In this document: piece after piece, positions 47,119-54,783 of the stretch
Layout: each line of letters opens with the position of its first letter
Numbering within the stretch: position 1 is the first letter of the stretch
Assembly: GCA_965227445.1 (NCBI GenBank)
Contig: OZ245751.1
Coordinates: 4,340,001 to 4,404,000, forward strand
Origin: DT-110 sp030148525
GTDB taxonomy: Bacteria > Bacteroidota > Bacteroidia > Chitinophagales > Saprospiraceae
Direction of reading: 5' to 3'
Length of the DNA stretch: 64,000 bases
The notes under the pieces: model-generated
Databases searched by the model: none
Seen by the model: only the letters and a program-made list of their open reading frames with translations
Told to the model about the DNA's origin: nothing
Program-made: the position numbers and the translations under genes

Positions 47119-47399
47119 AATGTTTTACACGCATCCGTAGATGCGCAATCTTGTTTACCTTGGATTCGTCTGTATCCTTGTCGTTAATATTATATCACTC
47201 TAAAGTGATTGATAAGGATTCGCTTTGCGATTTGTCGTTTTAAGGTTTTTACCTTAAACCTCTGTGTCAATGAACTTTTTGAAGCGCTTGTCGGATTCTT
47301 GCTGTTTTCCATTGAAAATCAACCTCAAAATCCCGCTTCGTATCTTCGTGTAGAAAACACTTTCTCTGTCGTTTCGCCTGCTCTGTCGCAAGCGGAGTG
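47119..47399 (-). other. rRNA leader
   Basis: About 280 bases between the first promoter-like site and 16S. No gene is supported; the short open frames on both strands overlap the promoter region and lack family features. Confidence 0.6.
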
Positions 47400-47430
47400 C
47401 AAAGATAATTGCTTTTTAATTCCCCGCAAA
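47400..47430 (-). promoter_or_regulatory. rRNA promoter P1
   Basis: On the minus strand TTTG (47430-47427), 19 bases, TATCTTTG (47407-47400), an exact match to the Bacteroidota promoter. The discriminator reads CACTCCGC. Confidence 0.75.
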
Positions 47431-47526
47431 ATTTTTGAGCTTTTTTAGCTGATTTTTTTTGCGGTAAACGCCAGCAAAAACTGACTGAAACAATACCTTC
47501 TGTTTGCTTTTCTTTCAAAGCGAGTG

Positions 47527-47558
47527 CAAAAGTATAACTCTTTTTTCAAAAAAGCAAC
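47527..47558 (-). promoter_or_regulatory. rRNA promoter P2
   Basis: On the minus strand GTTG (47558-47555), 20 bases, TACTTTTG (47534-47527). The next bases CACTCGC resemble those after P1. Confidence 0.65.
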
Positions 47559-47627
47559 CGAATGGCGCGAAAAAAATTAAACCATCCTAATTGCTACACG
47601 CAATGCCCTTTCTTCAAAAGGCGGACG

Positions 47628-47659
47628 CAAAGGTAGATTCCCGAAAGAACCTATGCAAG
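47628..47659 (-). promoter_or_regulatory. rRNA promoter P3
   Basis: On the minus strand CTTG (47659-47656), 20 bases, TACCTTTG (47635-47628). Followed by CGTCCGCC, similar to the other two. Together three sites spaced 101-127 bp apart. Confidence 0.6.
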
Positions 47660-47862
47660 CTTTGCCAACAATAATTTTTAAAGTAGTCGCTAAAAGATTG
47701 GATCAGCTCAAAGCTGGTGCTTTATTTTAGCAGGAGTATAAAGATACGTGGGGAAAGGCATAAAGTCAAGAGCCTTTGACTTCATTTTATGCACAATGTT
47801 TCCCCGGGCTTATCCACATTCTTGGTAATCGTAAAAAAAGAGCAAATTGCCTGAACCCAAAA

Positions 47863-47893
47863 CTTGTTCGGGGTCCGGCGAATCCTAAATTTG
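47863..47893 (+). promoter_or_regulatory. serC promoter
   Basis: CTTG (47863-47866), 19 bases, TAAATTTG (47886-47893). Good match to the phylum promoter; predicted leader of about 26 bases. Confidence 0.65.
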
Positions 47894-47925
47894 TAACCAC
47901 ACCATTTTAACCACAATAACCTGTG

Positions 47926-48996
47926 ATGAAGAAGCACAATTTCAGCGCCGGGCCGGCCATTCTGCCGGCTCCCGTTTTGACCCAGGCCGCACATGCGGTA
48001 GAAGATCTGGACGGTATTGGTCTTTCCATACTGGAGATCTCCCACCGCAGCCCCGAATTCACCGCTATCCTGGAAGAGGCAATGGCCTTGCCTAAAGAAC
48101 TTTTGCACATCCCCGAAACCCACGAAGTACTCTACCTGACCGGAGGTGCCAGTTCCCAGTTTTTTATGTCTGCCATGAACTTACTACCCCAAGGCGGAAA
48201 AGCCGCCTACGTGGATACCGGCAGTTGGTCCACTAAGGCTATAAAGGAGGCCAGGTTGTTTGGTGAGATCGAGGTATTGGCTTCCTCAAAGGACAAAAAT
48301 TACACCTACATCCCCAAGGGCTTTACCGTTCCTTCGGATGCAACTTACCTGCACCTGACGAGCAATAACACCATTTACGGATCACAGTTTCAGCGTTTCC
48401 CGGAAACAGATGTGCCCCTGGTGTGTGACATGTCGTCGGATATTTTCAGCCGGCCTATCGACGTAAGCCGTTTTGCGGTTATCTATGCCGGAGCCCAAAA
48501 GAACCTGGGACCTGCTGGCACCACTATGGTTATAGTACATAAGGATCTGCTCGGAAAAGTAGAACGCGACATCCCTACCATGCTGGATTACCGCACGCAT
48601 ATTAAAAAAGGCTCTTCATTTAATACGCCGCCCGTTTATCCGATTTACGTGTGCCTGCTCACCTTGCGGTGGTTAAAAGAACAAGGAGGCATTTCAGCTG
48701 TACAAGCCCAAAACGAGCAAAAAGCACAGGCAGTCTATTCGGCCATTGACCGCAATCCACTTTTCGAGGGTACGGTAGCTACCGAAGATCGCTCCCGTAT
48801 GAATGCTGTGTTTGTCCCCAGGGACGAGAATATCAACACCGCCTTCCTGCAGGCATGCAAGGAACATCTCATCTCGGGCATTAAAGGACACCGCTCAGTG
48901 GGAGGCTTCCGTGCGTCCATTTATAACGCTATGCCGATGAGTAGTGTGGAAGTACTTATTGAACTGATGGATGATTTCGCCCAAAAACACGGGTAA
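47926..48996 (+). CDS. serC: Phosphoserine aminotransferase
   Basis: 356 residues from ATG 47926 (a GTG one codon earlier is possible). PLP enzyme of class V: NFSAGPAILPAPVL, EISHRSPEF, YLTGGASSQF, HLTSNNTIYG, CDMSSDIFSRPID, the Schiff-base lysine in IYAGAQKNLGPAG, and SGIKGHRSVGGFRASIYNAMP. It makes phosphoserine from phosphohydroxypyruvate and glutamate, and also serves pyridoxine synthesis in some bacteria. It is the step after SerA (38100). A strong terminator follows. Confidence 0.96.
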   Translation: MKKHNFSAGPAILPAPVLTQAAHAVEDLDGIGLSILEISHRSPEFTAILEEAMALPKELLHIPETHEVLYLTGGASSQFFMSAMNLLPQGGKAAYVDTGSWSTKAIKEARLFGEIEVLASSKDKNYTYIPKGFTVPSDATYLHLTSNNTIYGSQFQRFPETDVPLVCDMSSDIFSRPIDVSRFAVIYAGAQKNLGPAGTTMVIVHKDLLGKVERDIPTMLDYRTHIKKGSSFNTPPVYPIYVCLLTLRWLKEQGGISAVQAQNEQKAQAVYSAIDRNPLFEGTVATEDRSRMNAVFVPRDENINTAFLQACKEHLISGIKGHRSVGGFRASIYNAMPMSSVEVLIELMDDFAQKHG

Positions 48997-49005
48997 TCAC
49001 AATGA

Positions 49006-49040
49006 CCGTTCTGCTCCGCGGCGGAGCAGAACGGTTTCTT
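49006..49040 (+). terminator. serC terminator
   Basis: 13-bp stem CCGTTCTGCTCCG / CGGAGCAGAACGG with a 3-base loop, followed by TTTCTT, 10 bp after the serC stop. Confidence 0.88.
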
Positions 49041-49056
49041 CGCAAAGCCTAACATT

Positions 49057-49809
49057 ATGTCCGGTCCTTCCGACGAGATCATTTCCATTGACCTGCCCGG
49101 CATGGGAACCATTCCGGTCAGAGTAATCCGGGAGTCCCGGCGTAGCCTGCGGGCGTCCATCGGGAAAGATCACCTGATCTTTCGTCGACCCCGTCGCACC
49201 ACTCCCCAGCAGGATCGTACCCACTGGCAATGGTTTATGGACTGGGCCCGCCGAACCGCCAAACGACAGGGGGGGCGCCAGATGGCTCATTTGAGACCAC
49301 GGTTGTATCAAAACGGGCAAGAGTTGATCGTGGGCAACCGGACCTATCGGTTGCAACTGCAAGAGTCTGACCGTAAAACCATTGGCGGCAAATTGCTACC
49401 GTCCGGTACTATTGATATTCGGTTACCCGACAATCTGCCTTCCTCGCTGAAGGAGCAAGGAGTGCGTAAGATCCTCAGCCGGGTCATTGCTCAGGATCAT
49501 CTGCCCGCTATTCGCCAGCGCGTGCATCGGCTGAACAACACCTTTTTTCAACAAACCATCCATGAGGTACGGCTCAAGTACAATCACTCCAATTGGGGAA
49601 GCTGCTCGAATAAAGGAAACATCAACCTCTCTACGCGTCTGCTTTTTGCTCCCGGCTTTGTAATCGACTACGTTATTATCCACGAATTGGCGCACCGCAT
49701 CGAATTCAACCACTCCCCCCGGTTTTGGCAGCTGGTAGAGCGCGCCATGCCTGAATATAAACAAGCGGAGGCCTGGTTAAAGGAACACTACCACGAATGT
49801 GATTTCTGA
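49057..49809 (+). CDS. YgjP-like (DUF45/M48-related) metallopeptidase domain protein
   Basis: 250 residues, cytoplasmic. An N-terminal strand domain (VRESRRSLRASIGKDHLIFRRPR) is followed by the family core: KYNHSNWGSCSNKGNINLSTRLLFAPGFVIDYVIIHELAHRIEFNHSPRFW. The HELAH zinc motif, the downstream histidine in NHSPRFW and the NWGSCS motif are all intact. E. coli YgjP relatives are putative peptidases associated with type I restriction loci or stress; the substrate here is unknown. Confidence 0.9.
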   Translation: MSGPSDEIISIDLPGMGTIPVRVIRESRRSLRASIGKDHLIFRRPRRTTPQQDRTHWQWFMDWARRTAKRQGGRQMAHLRPRLYQNGQELIVGNRTYRLQLQESDRKTIGGKLLPSGTIDIRLPDNLPSSLKEQGVRKILSRVIAQDHLPAIRQRVHRLNNTFFQQTIHEVRLKYNHSNWGSCSNKGNINLSTRLLFAPGFVIDYVIIHELAHRIEFNHSPRFWQLVERAMPEYKQAEAWLKEHYHECDF

Positions 49810-49813
49810 GAGG

Positions 49814-49846
49814 AGGCCCGCTTTCGCTAAAAGCTTCAGCGGGCGG
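49814..49846 (+). repeat. Dispersed palindromic element, copy 1
   Basis: 33 bases with outer stem CCCGCT/AGCGGG (49817-49822, 49838-49843) and inner stem GCTTT/AAAGC. It matches the copy at 54640-54672 codon by codon (read through, both give R-P-A-F-A-K). The inner stem carries the GCTTTCGCnAAAA motif. Confidence 0.6.
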
Positions 49847-49854
49847 GGAAGGAT

Positions 49855-49911
49855 AAGGTTGAGATTAAGGTTAAGATTAAGGCTTGAAGCGAGAACCGTG
49901 GGCCGTGGGCC
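49855..49911 (+). repeat. Short hexamer then heptamer array
   Basis: AAGGTT, GAGATT, AAGGTT, AAGATT, AAGGCT, TGAAGC in a 6-bp register (49855-49890), then GTGGGCC twice (49898-49911) in a 7-bp register, the same family as the big array at 2821. Confidence 0.75.
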
Positions 49912-49956
49912 AAAAAAAGAGCCGTTCCACTTGCGTGAAACGGCTCTTTATCTTTT
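49912..49956. terminator. Bidirectional terminator at the end of the ribosomal operon
   Basis: 11-bp stem AAAGAGCCGTT / AACGGCTCTTT with inner CAC/GTG pairing. A-rich on the left, so the minus-strand transcript ends in Ts after rplI; TTTATCTTTT follows on the plus strand. Confidence 0.88.
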
Positions 49957-49975
49957 GGCGAAAGCCCGAAGATCT

Positions 49976-50422
49976 TTACTCGGCTACGACCTCAAAGTTG
50001 AGGTTGGTCACGATTTCGGGGTGGAGGTTGAGTTGAGCAGTGTAACTACCCAGTTCTTTCACCTCTTCCAGTATTTCGATCTTTTTACGTGCGATATCGA
50101 CGTCCAGTTGCTCTTTCAAAGCAGCAGCCAACTGTACATTGGTTACGCTACCGAAGATTTTACCACTGGCACCAGCTTTCGCTCCAATTTTCAGCACTTT
50201 GCCGCTCAATTGTTCAGCGATAGCTTCGTATTCCGCGCGACGAGCTTCTTCTTGGGCAGCTTCGGCGGCACGGATCTTATCGAGTTCAGCCATATTGGCT
50301 TCGTTAGCGACTTTGGCAAGCCCCTGAGGGATCAGGTAGTTCCGGCCATAACCCGGCTTAACGGATACCACCTCGTATTGTTCCCCCACCTTATCGACGT
50401 CTTTCAGCAAAATTACGTCCAT
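49976..50422 (-). CDS. rplI: 50S ribosomal protein L9
   Basis: 148 residues, the normal length. MDVILLKDVDKVGEQYEVVSVKPGYGRNYLIPQGLA is the conserved rRNA-binding N-terminal domain, followed by the long charged connecting helix and the C-terminal domain with IGAKAGASGKIFGSVTNVQLA. Third gene of the rpsF-rpsR-rplI operon. Confidence 0.97.
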   Translation of the reverse strand: MDVILLKDVDKVGEQYEVVSVKPGYGRNYLIPQGLAKVANEANMAELDKIRAAEAAQEEARRAEYEAIAEQLSGKVLKIGAKAGASGKIFGSVTNVQLAAALKEQLDVDIARKKIEILEEVKELGSYTAQLNLHPEIVTNLNFEVVAE

Positions 50423-50467
50423 GATGTTTTATTTAAATCTGCCGGTTGACAGAGGGTTATCAATCAA

Positions 50468-50734
50468 TTACTTCAGCAAATCGGTTACGTACGGCAGCAT
50501 AGCCAGGTGGCGTGCGCGTTTGACCGCAGTAGCCACTTTGCGCTGATACTTCAGGGAGTTACCCGTGATACGACGAGGCAAGATCTTACCCTGCTCGTTA
50601 ACGAATTGCATCAGGAAATCGGGATCCTTGTAGTCGATGTACTTGATACCGTATTTACGGAAACGGCAGTATTTCTGACGTTTTTGACCAATCTTCGGAT
50701 TGCTCAAAAACTTGATATCATCTCTATTTGCCAT
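50468..50734 (-). CDS. rpsR: 30S ribosomal protein S18
   Basis: 88 residues. FRKYGIKYIDYKDPDFLMQFVNEQGKILPRRITGNSLKYQRKVATAVKRARHLAMLPY is the family core. The four-cysteine zinc site of some S18 proteins is not formed (one cysteine). It lies between rpsF and rplI in the standard order. Confidence 0.97.
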   Translation of the reverse strand: MANRDDIKFLSNPKIGQKRQKYCRFRKYGIKYIDYKDPDFLMQFVNEQGKILPRRITGNSLKYQRKVATAVKRARHLAMLPYVTDLLK

Positions 50735-50776
50735 GATGTGTTGCTTTTAAGTTGATGAATAATGGAAAGAGGGATA

Positions 50777-51304
50777 CTACTCTTCTTCCTCTTTTTTAGC
50801 GGCAGCTTTGGCTGGCTTAGCTGGCTCCTTCTTCGCTGGCTCGTCCTTCTTAGCGGGCTCGTCTTTGCGACGATCGTCACGCTTGTTGTCGCGGCTACGG
50901 TTGTCAGAGCGACGGTTGTCACGACGGCGATTGTCGCGACTGTCCTCTTTCTTTTTCTTTTTCTTAACCGTACCGATCAAACCATTGCGTTTGTCGTCGT
51001 TGTACTTAACGCCGTATTTGTCGAGCTTAACGGTCAGGAAGCGAATGATTCGCTCGTCCCGACGCAAAGCCAGTTCGGCACCAGGAATAACATCAGCTCC
51101 GTTGGGTTGGAACTCGATGCAAAAGTAAACACCAGACGTACGCCTGTTGATCGGGTACGCCAACTGGCGGAGCCCCATCTCATCAACGTGAACGATGGTA
51201 CAACCTTCGTTCTTCAGATGATCAACGTATGTCTGAGCTGTCGCTTTGATCTCTTCCCCGGACAGCACTGGGTCTACGATGATAGTTACTTCGTATTGAT
51301 TCAT
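50777..51304 (-). CDS. rpsF: 30S ribosomal protein S6 with long charged C-terminal tail
   Basis: 175 residues. The S6 fold occupies residues 1-~100: MNQYEVTIIVDPVLSGEEIK, the RRTSGVYFCIEFQPNG loop, RRDERIIRFLTVKLDKYG. The remaining ~65 residues are a low-complexity tail: a KKKKKKED run, then D/N/R repeats (DNRRRDNRRSDNRSRDNKRDD), then K/E/P/A repeats ending in EEEE. Typical S6 is about 95-130 residues. The tail may contact rRNA or S18. First gene of the operon. Confidence 0.96.
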   Translation of the reverse strand: MNQYEVTIIVDPVLSGEEIKATAQTYVDHLKNEGCTIVHVDEMGLRQLAYPINRRTSGVYFCIEFQPNGADVIPGAELALRRDERIIRFLTVKLDKYGVKYNDDKRNGLIGTVKKKKKKEDSRDNRRRDNRRSDNRSRDNKRDDRRKDEPAKKDEPAKKEPAKPAKAAAKKEEEE

Positions 51305-51342
51305 GGATCAGACATGTGTGTTAATAAGTAAAAAAGCGGCTG

Positions 51343-51350
51343 CAAATGTA
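51343..51350 (-). promoter_or_regulatory. Possible -7 box of the rpsF operon
   Basis: TACATTTG on the minus strand (51350-51343) fits TAnnTTTG; the -33 region is weak. It would give a leader of about 32 bases. Confidence 0.4.
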
Positions 51351-51402
51351 CAGAGTTTTCACTAAAAAGAAAAGGGGGCACCGGTATTTCGTTTTTTTAG
51401 TA

Positions 51403-51417
51403 GCTTTCGCAAAAAGC
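51403..51417 (+). repeat. GCTTTCGCAAAAAGC hairpin motif 21 bases before a start codon
   Basis: A 5-bp stem GCTTT/AAAGC with a 5-base loop, beginning 21 bases upstream of the ATG at 51424. Same motif and near-same spacing as at 22274 and 29987. Confidence 0.7.
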
Positions 51418-51423
51418 CTGCCC

Positions 51424-53823
51424 ATGCGACCAGCTATTAAAGCCGGGATTCTCGGCTGCTTCCTGCTGCTTTCCTGCCAACCCGAACAGGCAGGACCCGA
51501 GCCCGATTCTCTGTTTGAGCTTTTGGACCGAATGGATTCCATTACGGGACCGGAAGCTTACCGCGAATCACCTTACGTCACTGCGGGTGACCGCCTGTAC
51601 GTGGTGGGTCACCAGGATGGCAGCTTTCCCGACCTTGGCTGGCATATTACCGGCGAAATGGGTGGTATTTGGGCACATCCCATCAAACTGCTCGACGGCT
51701 ATCAACTGCATATCATGGCTGATCGACAGACATACTGTACCGTTCCTGCCCGGTCTTTCACCAACTATCCGGTAGGTAGTGTGCTGACCTACGAGATTCC
51801 CGATGCAGCTATTCGTTGGGAGCAATTACAATTTGTGCCGGACGGTTTACCGGGTATGGTGGTTGAGTACCGCATTACCAATGGAGGCGCGCAGGAACAA
51901 ACCCTGGATCTTTTTTTTCAGGCTGCGGTCGACCTGCGCCCTACCTGGCTGGGTGAGCGTACCGGGATGAACGATGCACCCGACGAACTGATTTCCAAGC
52001 CCGGTGACTCCCTGGTGCTGGTTCGCGATGGTGCCAACCCCTGGTTGGCAGGCATCCAAACCAACGCTCCCCGGTCCATGCAACTGGCTGCTCCCGCCTG
52101 CTCGCGACCAGCGGTGACCACCGGTCAGGGGCTGACTACCAATCTGCGATCGCGCATTACCCTCGCCCCCGATGAAACGAAAGAAATTCGGTATGTCCTG
52201 GCCGGCGCTAATGACGCCGGGACCGATCTTAAGCCCGTGCTGCAGGAGCTTTTAGCGAAAGCCCCCACCCTGCTCGCCGATCGCATCGACCGCTATCAGG
52301 CCATGACGGCTTCCGCCCGGATCGACGTCCCCGATCCTGCCCTGGAAGAAGCCTACCGCTGGACCAAGTACAATACCGATTGGTTGCGTTTTGAGATTCC
52401 CGGTAAAGGTACCGGTATTGCGGCCGGCATTCCCGACTATCCGTGGTGGTTTGGCTGTGACCAAACTTATACGGTACGTGGTCTGCTTCCGGCAGGCATG
52501 CCCGAATTAGCTCACGATGTACTGGAAACCCTGCTCGAGTTATCTGACTCTACCAATGGAAATGGGCGCATTATACACGAGGCTTCCACCAACGGTTCAG
52601 TCTACAATCCGGGTAACCTCAATGAAACACCACACTTCATTGCCACCTGCTGGGATTACTTCACCTGGACGGCAGATACTGCTTTTTTGGCGAAAGCCTA
52701 TCCCTACTGCCAAAAAGGTATCAACTGGCTCGAAGAGCAGGATGAGGACGCGAATGGCTATCCCGATGGTCACGGCATGATGGAAATCCGGGGCATGGAC
52801 GCCGAGATGATCGACGTAGTCGCCTATACGGCCGAAGCCTACGCAGCCATGAGCCAGATCGGACGGGTGATGGGCGACCTGGACCTGGCCGTGGATTGGG
52901 AACGGCAGGCAGAGTCACTTACCCGACAAATTGAAGATGATTGGTGGGTTGCTTCCGCAAAAAGCTATGCTGACTTTCGCTCAACACCGGGCAAAGCTCA
53001 GCAACTACTGGACGACGCCCTGGTACGGGCCGACACCCTCGACAAACCCTGGTCAGTGCGCGAACTGGAGGCCGTCAGCATTGGTACCGGCACTACTACC
53101 CTGCCCTACGCCTTTTACCACAACTGGGTGGTAAATACGCCTCTGGAGCTGGGGATTGGTGATACACTTCGGGCTTTACAAGCTTTGCAAACAGCCCGCA
53201 AATACATCAATCCCTTCGGTACCTACGTCACGGGCATCGACCGGAAAGCAAGGCGGCAAGATCCCGACGGTTTTGCCAGTCTGAAAAGCGAAGAATCTTT
53301 TAACTATACCGGCGCAGTGATGACTCTCCCGACTGGTGTGCAGGCCATTGCCGAAGCGCAATACGGCCGGATCGATACGGCCTACGATTACCTGCAGCGA
53401 TTGATCCGCTCCTTCAGCTACGCAGCTCCGGGTTCCATGTACGAGGTATCGCCCGACTACGGCATGCTCGCCCAGGCCTGGAACATCTACGCCATAGCGC
53501 GTCCGTTGATCGTTCATTTTCTGGGGATTCAACCGCGAGCCCACGAACGGACCATCCGCATCCATCCGCAATTACCGTCGGAATGGAGCCAGGCCGGCAT
53601 CACGGAATTACCCATCGGTCAAAACACCTTAAACCTGGGGCTGCGGGATCAGGAATGGACGGCGAGTCTGTCCGAGCCCGGCTGGACTATCGAATGGATA
53701 CTGCCGGCTAATGTTCTGGAGGTAACCGTCAATGGTGCCTCCATGGCTACGCGCCCCTGGGGCAAACACCGAATGGTTACCACCCTGACTCCGGAAACTA
53801 CCCTTACCTGGGAAAAAGAATAA
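51424..53823 (+). CDS. Lipoprotein with (alpha/alpha)6 glycosidase-like domain
   Basis: 799 residues from ATG 51424; the 26 extra residues of a longer frame are rejected because the lipoprotein signal (GCFLLLSCQPEQ, lipobox LLSC at 15-18) begins here. A beta-sandwich N-terminal region (~25-290) precedes a helical barrel (~320-720) with YPWWFGCDQTYTVRGLLPAG, IIHEASTNGSVYNPGNLNETPHF, EEQDEDANGYPDGHGMMEIRGMD and FNYTGAVMTLPTGVQAIAEAQYG, the layout of glycogen-debranching/amylo-1,6-glucosidase and GH15/GH63-like enzymes. Outer-membrane attached, extracellular or periplasmic. Sugar specificity unknown. The aldolase gene begins 3 bp later, suggesting an operon. Confidence 0.82.
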   Translation: MRPAIKAGILGCFLLLSCQPEQAGPEPDSLFELLDRMDSITGPEAYRESPYVTAGDRLYVVGHQDGSFPDLGWHITGEMGGIWAHPIKLLDGYQLHIMADRQTYCTVPARSFTNYPVGSVLTYEIPDAAIRWEQLQFVPDGLPGMVVEYRITNGGAQEQTLDLFFQAAVDLRPTWLGERTGMNDAPDELISKPGDSLVLVRDGANPWLAGIQTNAPRSMQLAAPACSRPAVTTGQGLTTNLRSRITLAPDETKEIRYVLAGANDAGTDLKPVLQELLAKAPTLLADRIDRYQAMTASARIDVPDPALEEAYRWTKYNTDWLRFEIPGKGTGIAAGIPDYPWWFGCDQTYTVRGLLPAGMPELAHDVLETLLELSDSTNGNGRIIHEASTNGSVYNPGNLNETPHFIATCWDYFTWTADTAFLAKAYPYCQKGINWLEEQDEDANGYPDGHGMMEIRGMDAEMIDVVAYTAEAYAAMSQIGRVMGDLDLAVDWERQAESLTRQIEDDWWVASAKSYADFRSTPGKAQQLLDDALVRADTLDKPWSVRELEAVSIGTGTTTLPYAFYHNWVVNTPLELGIGDTLRALQALQTARKYINPFGTYVTGIDRKARRQDPDGFASLKSEESFNYTGAVMTLPTGVQAIAEAQYGRIDTAYDYLQRLIRSFSYAAPGSMYEVSPDYGMLAQAWNIYAIARPLIVHFLGIQPRAHERTIRIHPQLPSEWSQAGITELPIGQNTLNLGLRDQEWTASLSEPGWTIEWILPANVLEVTVNGASMATRPWGKHRMVTTLTPETTLTWEKE

Positions 53824-53826
53824 CCT

Positions 53827-54579
53827 ATGCAATGGCACCAAGACCGTCCGAATTACAATCTGTTTCTGTCCCTGCCCAGTCCTTACCTTATCGAGGTGCT
53901 CAACCACTGGTCGGTGGATTCTTTTACCATTGACCGCCAGCACGGGCAGTTTGATGCTTCCCACGTGCGGCCCTGCCTCCGGGCTTCCGCCAAACCAACT
54001 CTGGTACGTCTGGCCACCAATGATCCGACGGAGATCGGTAAATCGCTGGACTACGGTGCCGCAGGGCTAATCTGTCCCATGATCGAAACTGCTGCCGATA
54101 CGCGGGCTTTTGTGGAAGCGTGTTACTACCCGCCACGAGGTAACCGTAGTTTTGGACCGGTGCGGGTAGCGGAGCCCGACAACTACTTTCGAAAGAACCG
54201 CAGCGAAGATGACCACATTCTCACCTTTGCCATGATCGAAACGGCCCGGGCACTGGAAGAAGTGGAAGCTATTGCTAAAGTCCCGAGGCTCTCAGGGCTG
54301 TACATTGGTCCCTTCGACCTGAGCGTCAGTATGGGTCTGAAAAAACCGGGTGATTTCGCCGATCCGCAATTACAAAAAGCTATTGAGCGGGTGTTCAACG
54401 TTTGCCAGGAGCACAGCCTGAAGTGCGCTATTTTCAGTCCCAACCCGCCCGATGCCGATGCCATGGCGCAAAAGGGGATGGATCTGATTTCCGTGGGTTT
54501 GGAGGAGCAATGGATACTGGAAAGCGGTTTCCAAATCGGAAAGCGGAAAGCGGAGGTCGGAAGTAAGGGTGAACATTGA
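53827..54579 (+). CDS. HpcH/HpaI-type class II aldolase
   Basis: 250 residues. VDSFTIDRQHGQFDASHVRPCL, KSLDYGAAGLICPMIETAADT, FAMIETARALEEVEAI and LYIGPFDLSVSMGL match the metal-dependent aldolases that cleave 2-keto-3-deoxy acids or 2,4-dihydroxy-hept-2-ene-dioate to pyruvate. Metal ligands (E and D of the IETA and GPFD motifs) are present. The last 15 residues (from IGKRKAEVG) are encoded by a TCGGAAA-type heptamer array (54536-54563), so the natural C-terminus seems to have been replaced by repeat. Confidence 0.88.
   Translation: MQWHQDRPNYNLFLSLPSPYLIEVLNHWSVDSFTIDRQHGQFDASHVRPCLRASAKPTLVRLATNDPTEIGKSLDYGAAGLICPMIETAADTRAFVEACYYPPRGNRSFGPVRVAEPDNYFRKNRSEDDHILTFAMIETARALEEVEAIAKVPRLSGLYIGPFDLSVSMGLKKPGDFADPQLQKAIERVFNVCQEHSLKCAIFSPNPPDADAMAQKGMDLISVGLEEQWILESGFQIGKRKAEVGSKGEH
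54536..54563 (+). repeat. TCGGAAA heptamer array inside the aldolase 3' end
   Basis: TCGGAAA, GCGGAAA, GCGGAGG, TCGGAAG in 7-bp register, read in frame as the C-terminal residues. The same family appears at 57943-57970. Confidence 0.85.
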
Positions 54580-54639
54580 AGGATGAAGCTGTTATTGGTT
54601 TTCAACTATTCACCTGATACCCTTTTCGAAATCAGAAAT

Positions 54640-54672
54640 CGGCCGGCCTTCGCCAAGGCTCCGGCGGGCAAG
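54640..54672 (+). repeat. Dispersed palindromic element, copy 2
   Basis: 33 bases with outer stem GCCGG/CCGGC and inner stem GCCTT/AAGGC. Compared with copy 1 the inner stem has a compensated base pair change (T-A to C-G). Confidence 0.6.
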
Positions 54673-54720
54673 AATTTTTTATTAGGCCCCATTTATAGCT
54701 TTCGCCTGGGTACGGTTGCC

Positions 54721-54783
54721 GTGAGCCGTGAATCGTCAACCGTGTCACGTTTTCCGTGTTACGTTTTACGTCACCCGTACTTA
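54721..54783 (+). repeat. Degenerate heptamer array overlapping a gene 3' end
   Basis: Nine 7-bp units all beginning GT: GTGAGCC, GTGAATC, GTCAACC, GTGTCAC, GTTTTCC, GTGTTAC, GTTTTAC, GTCACCC, GTACTTA. The last units encode the final residues and stop of the convergent symporter (54771). Confidence 0.75.
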
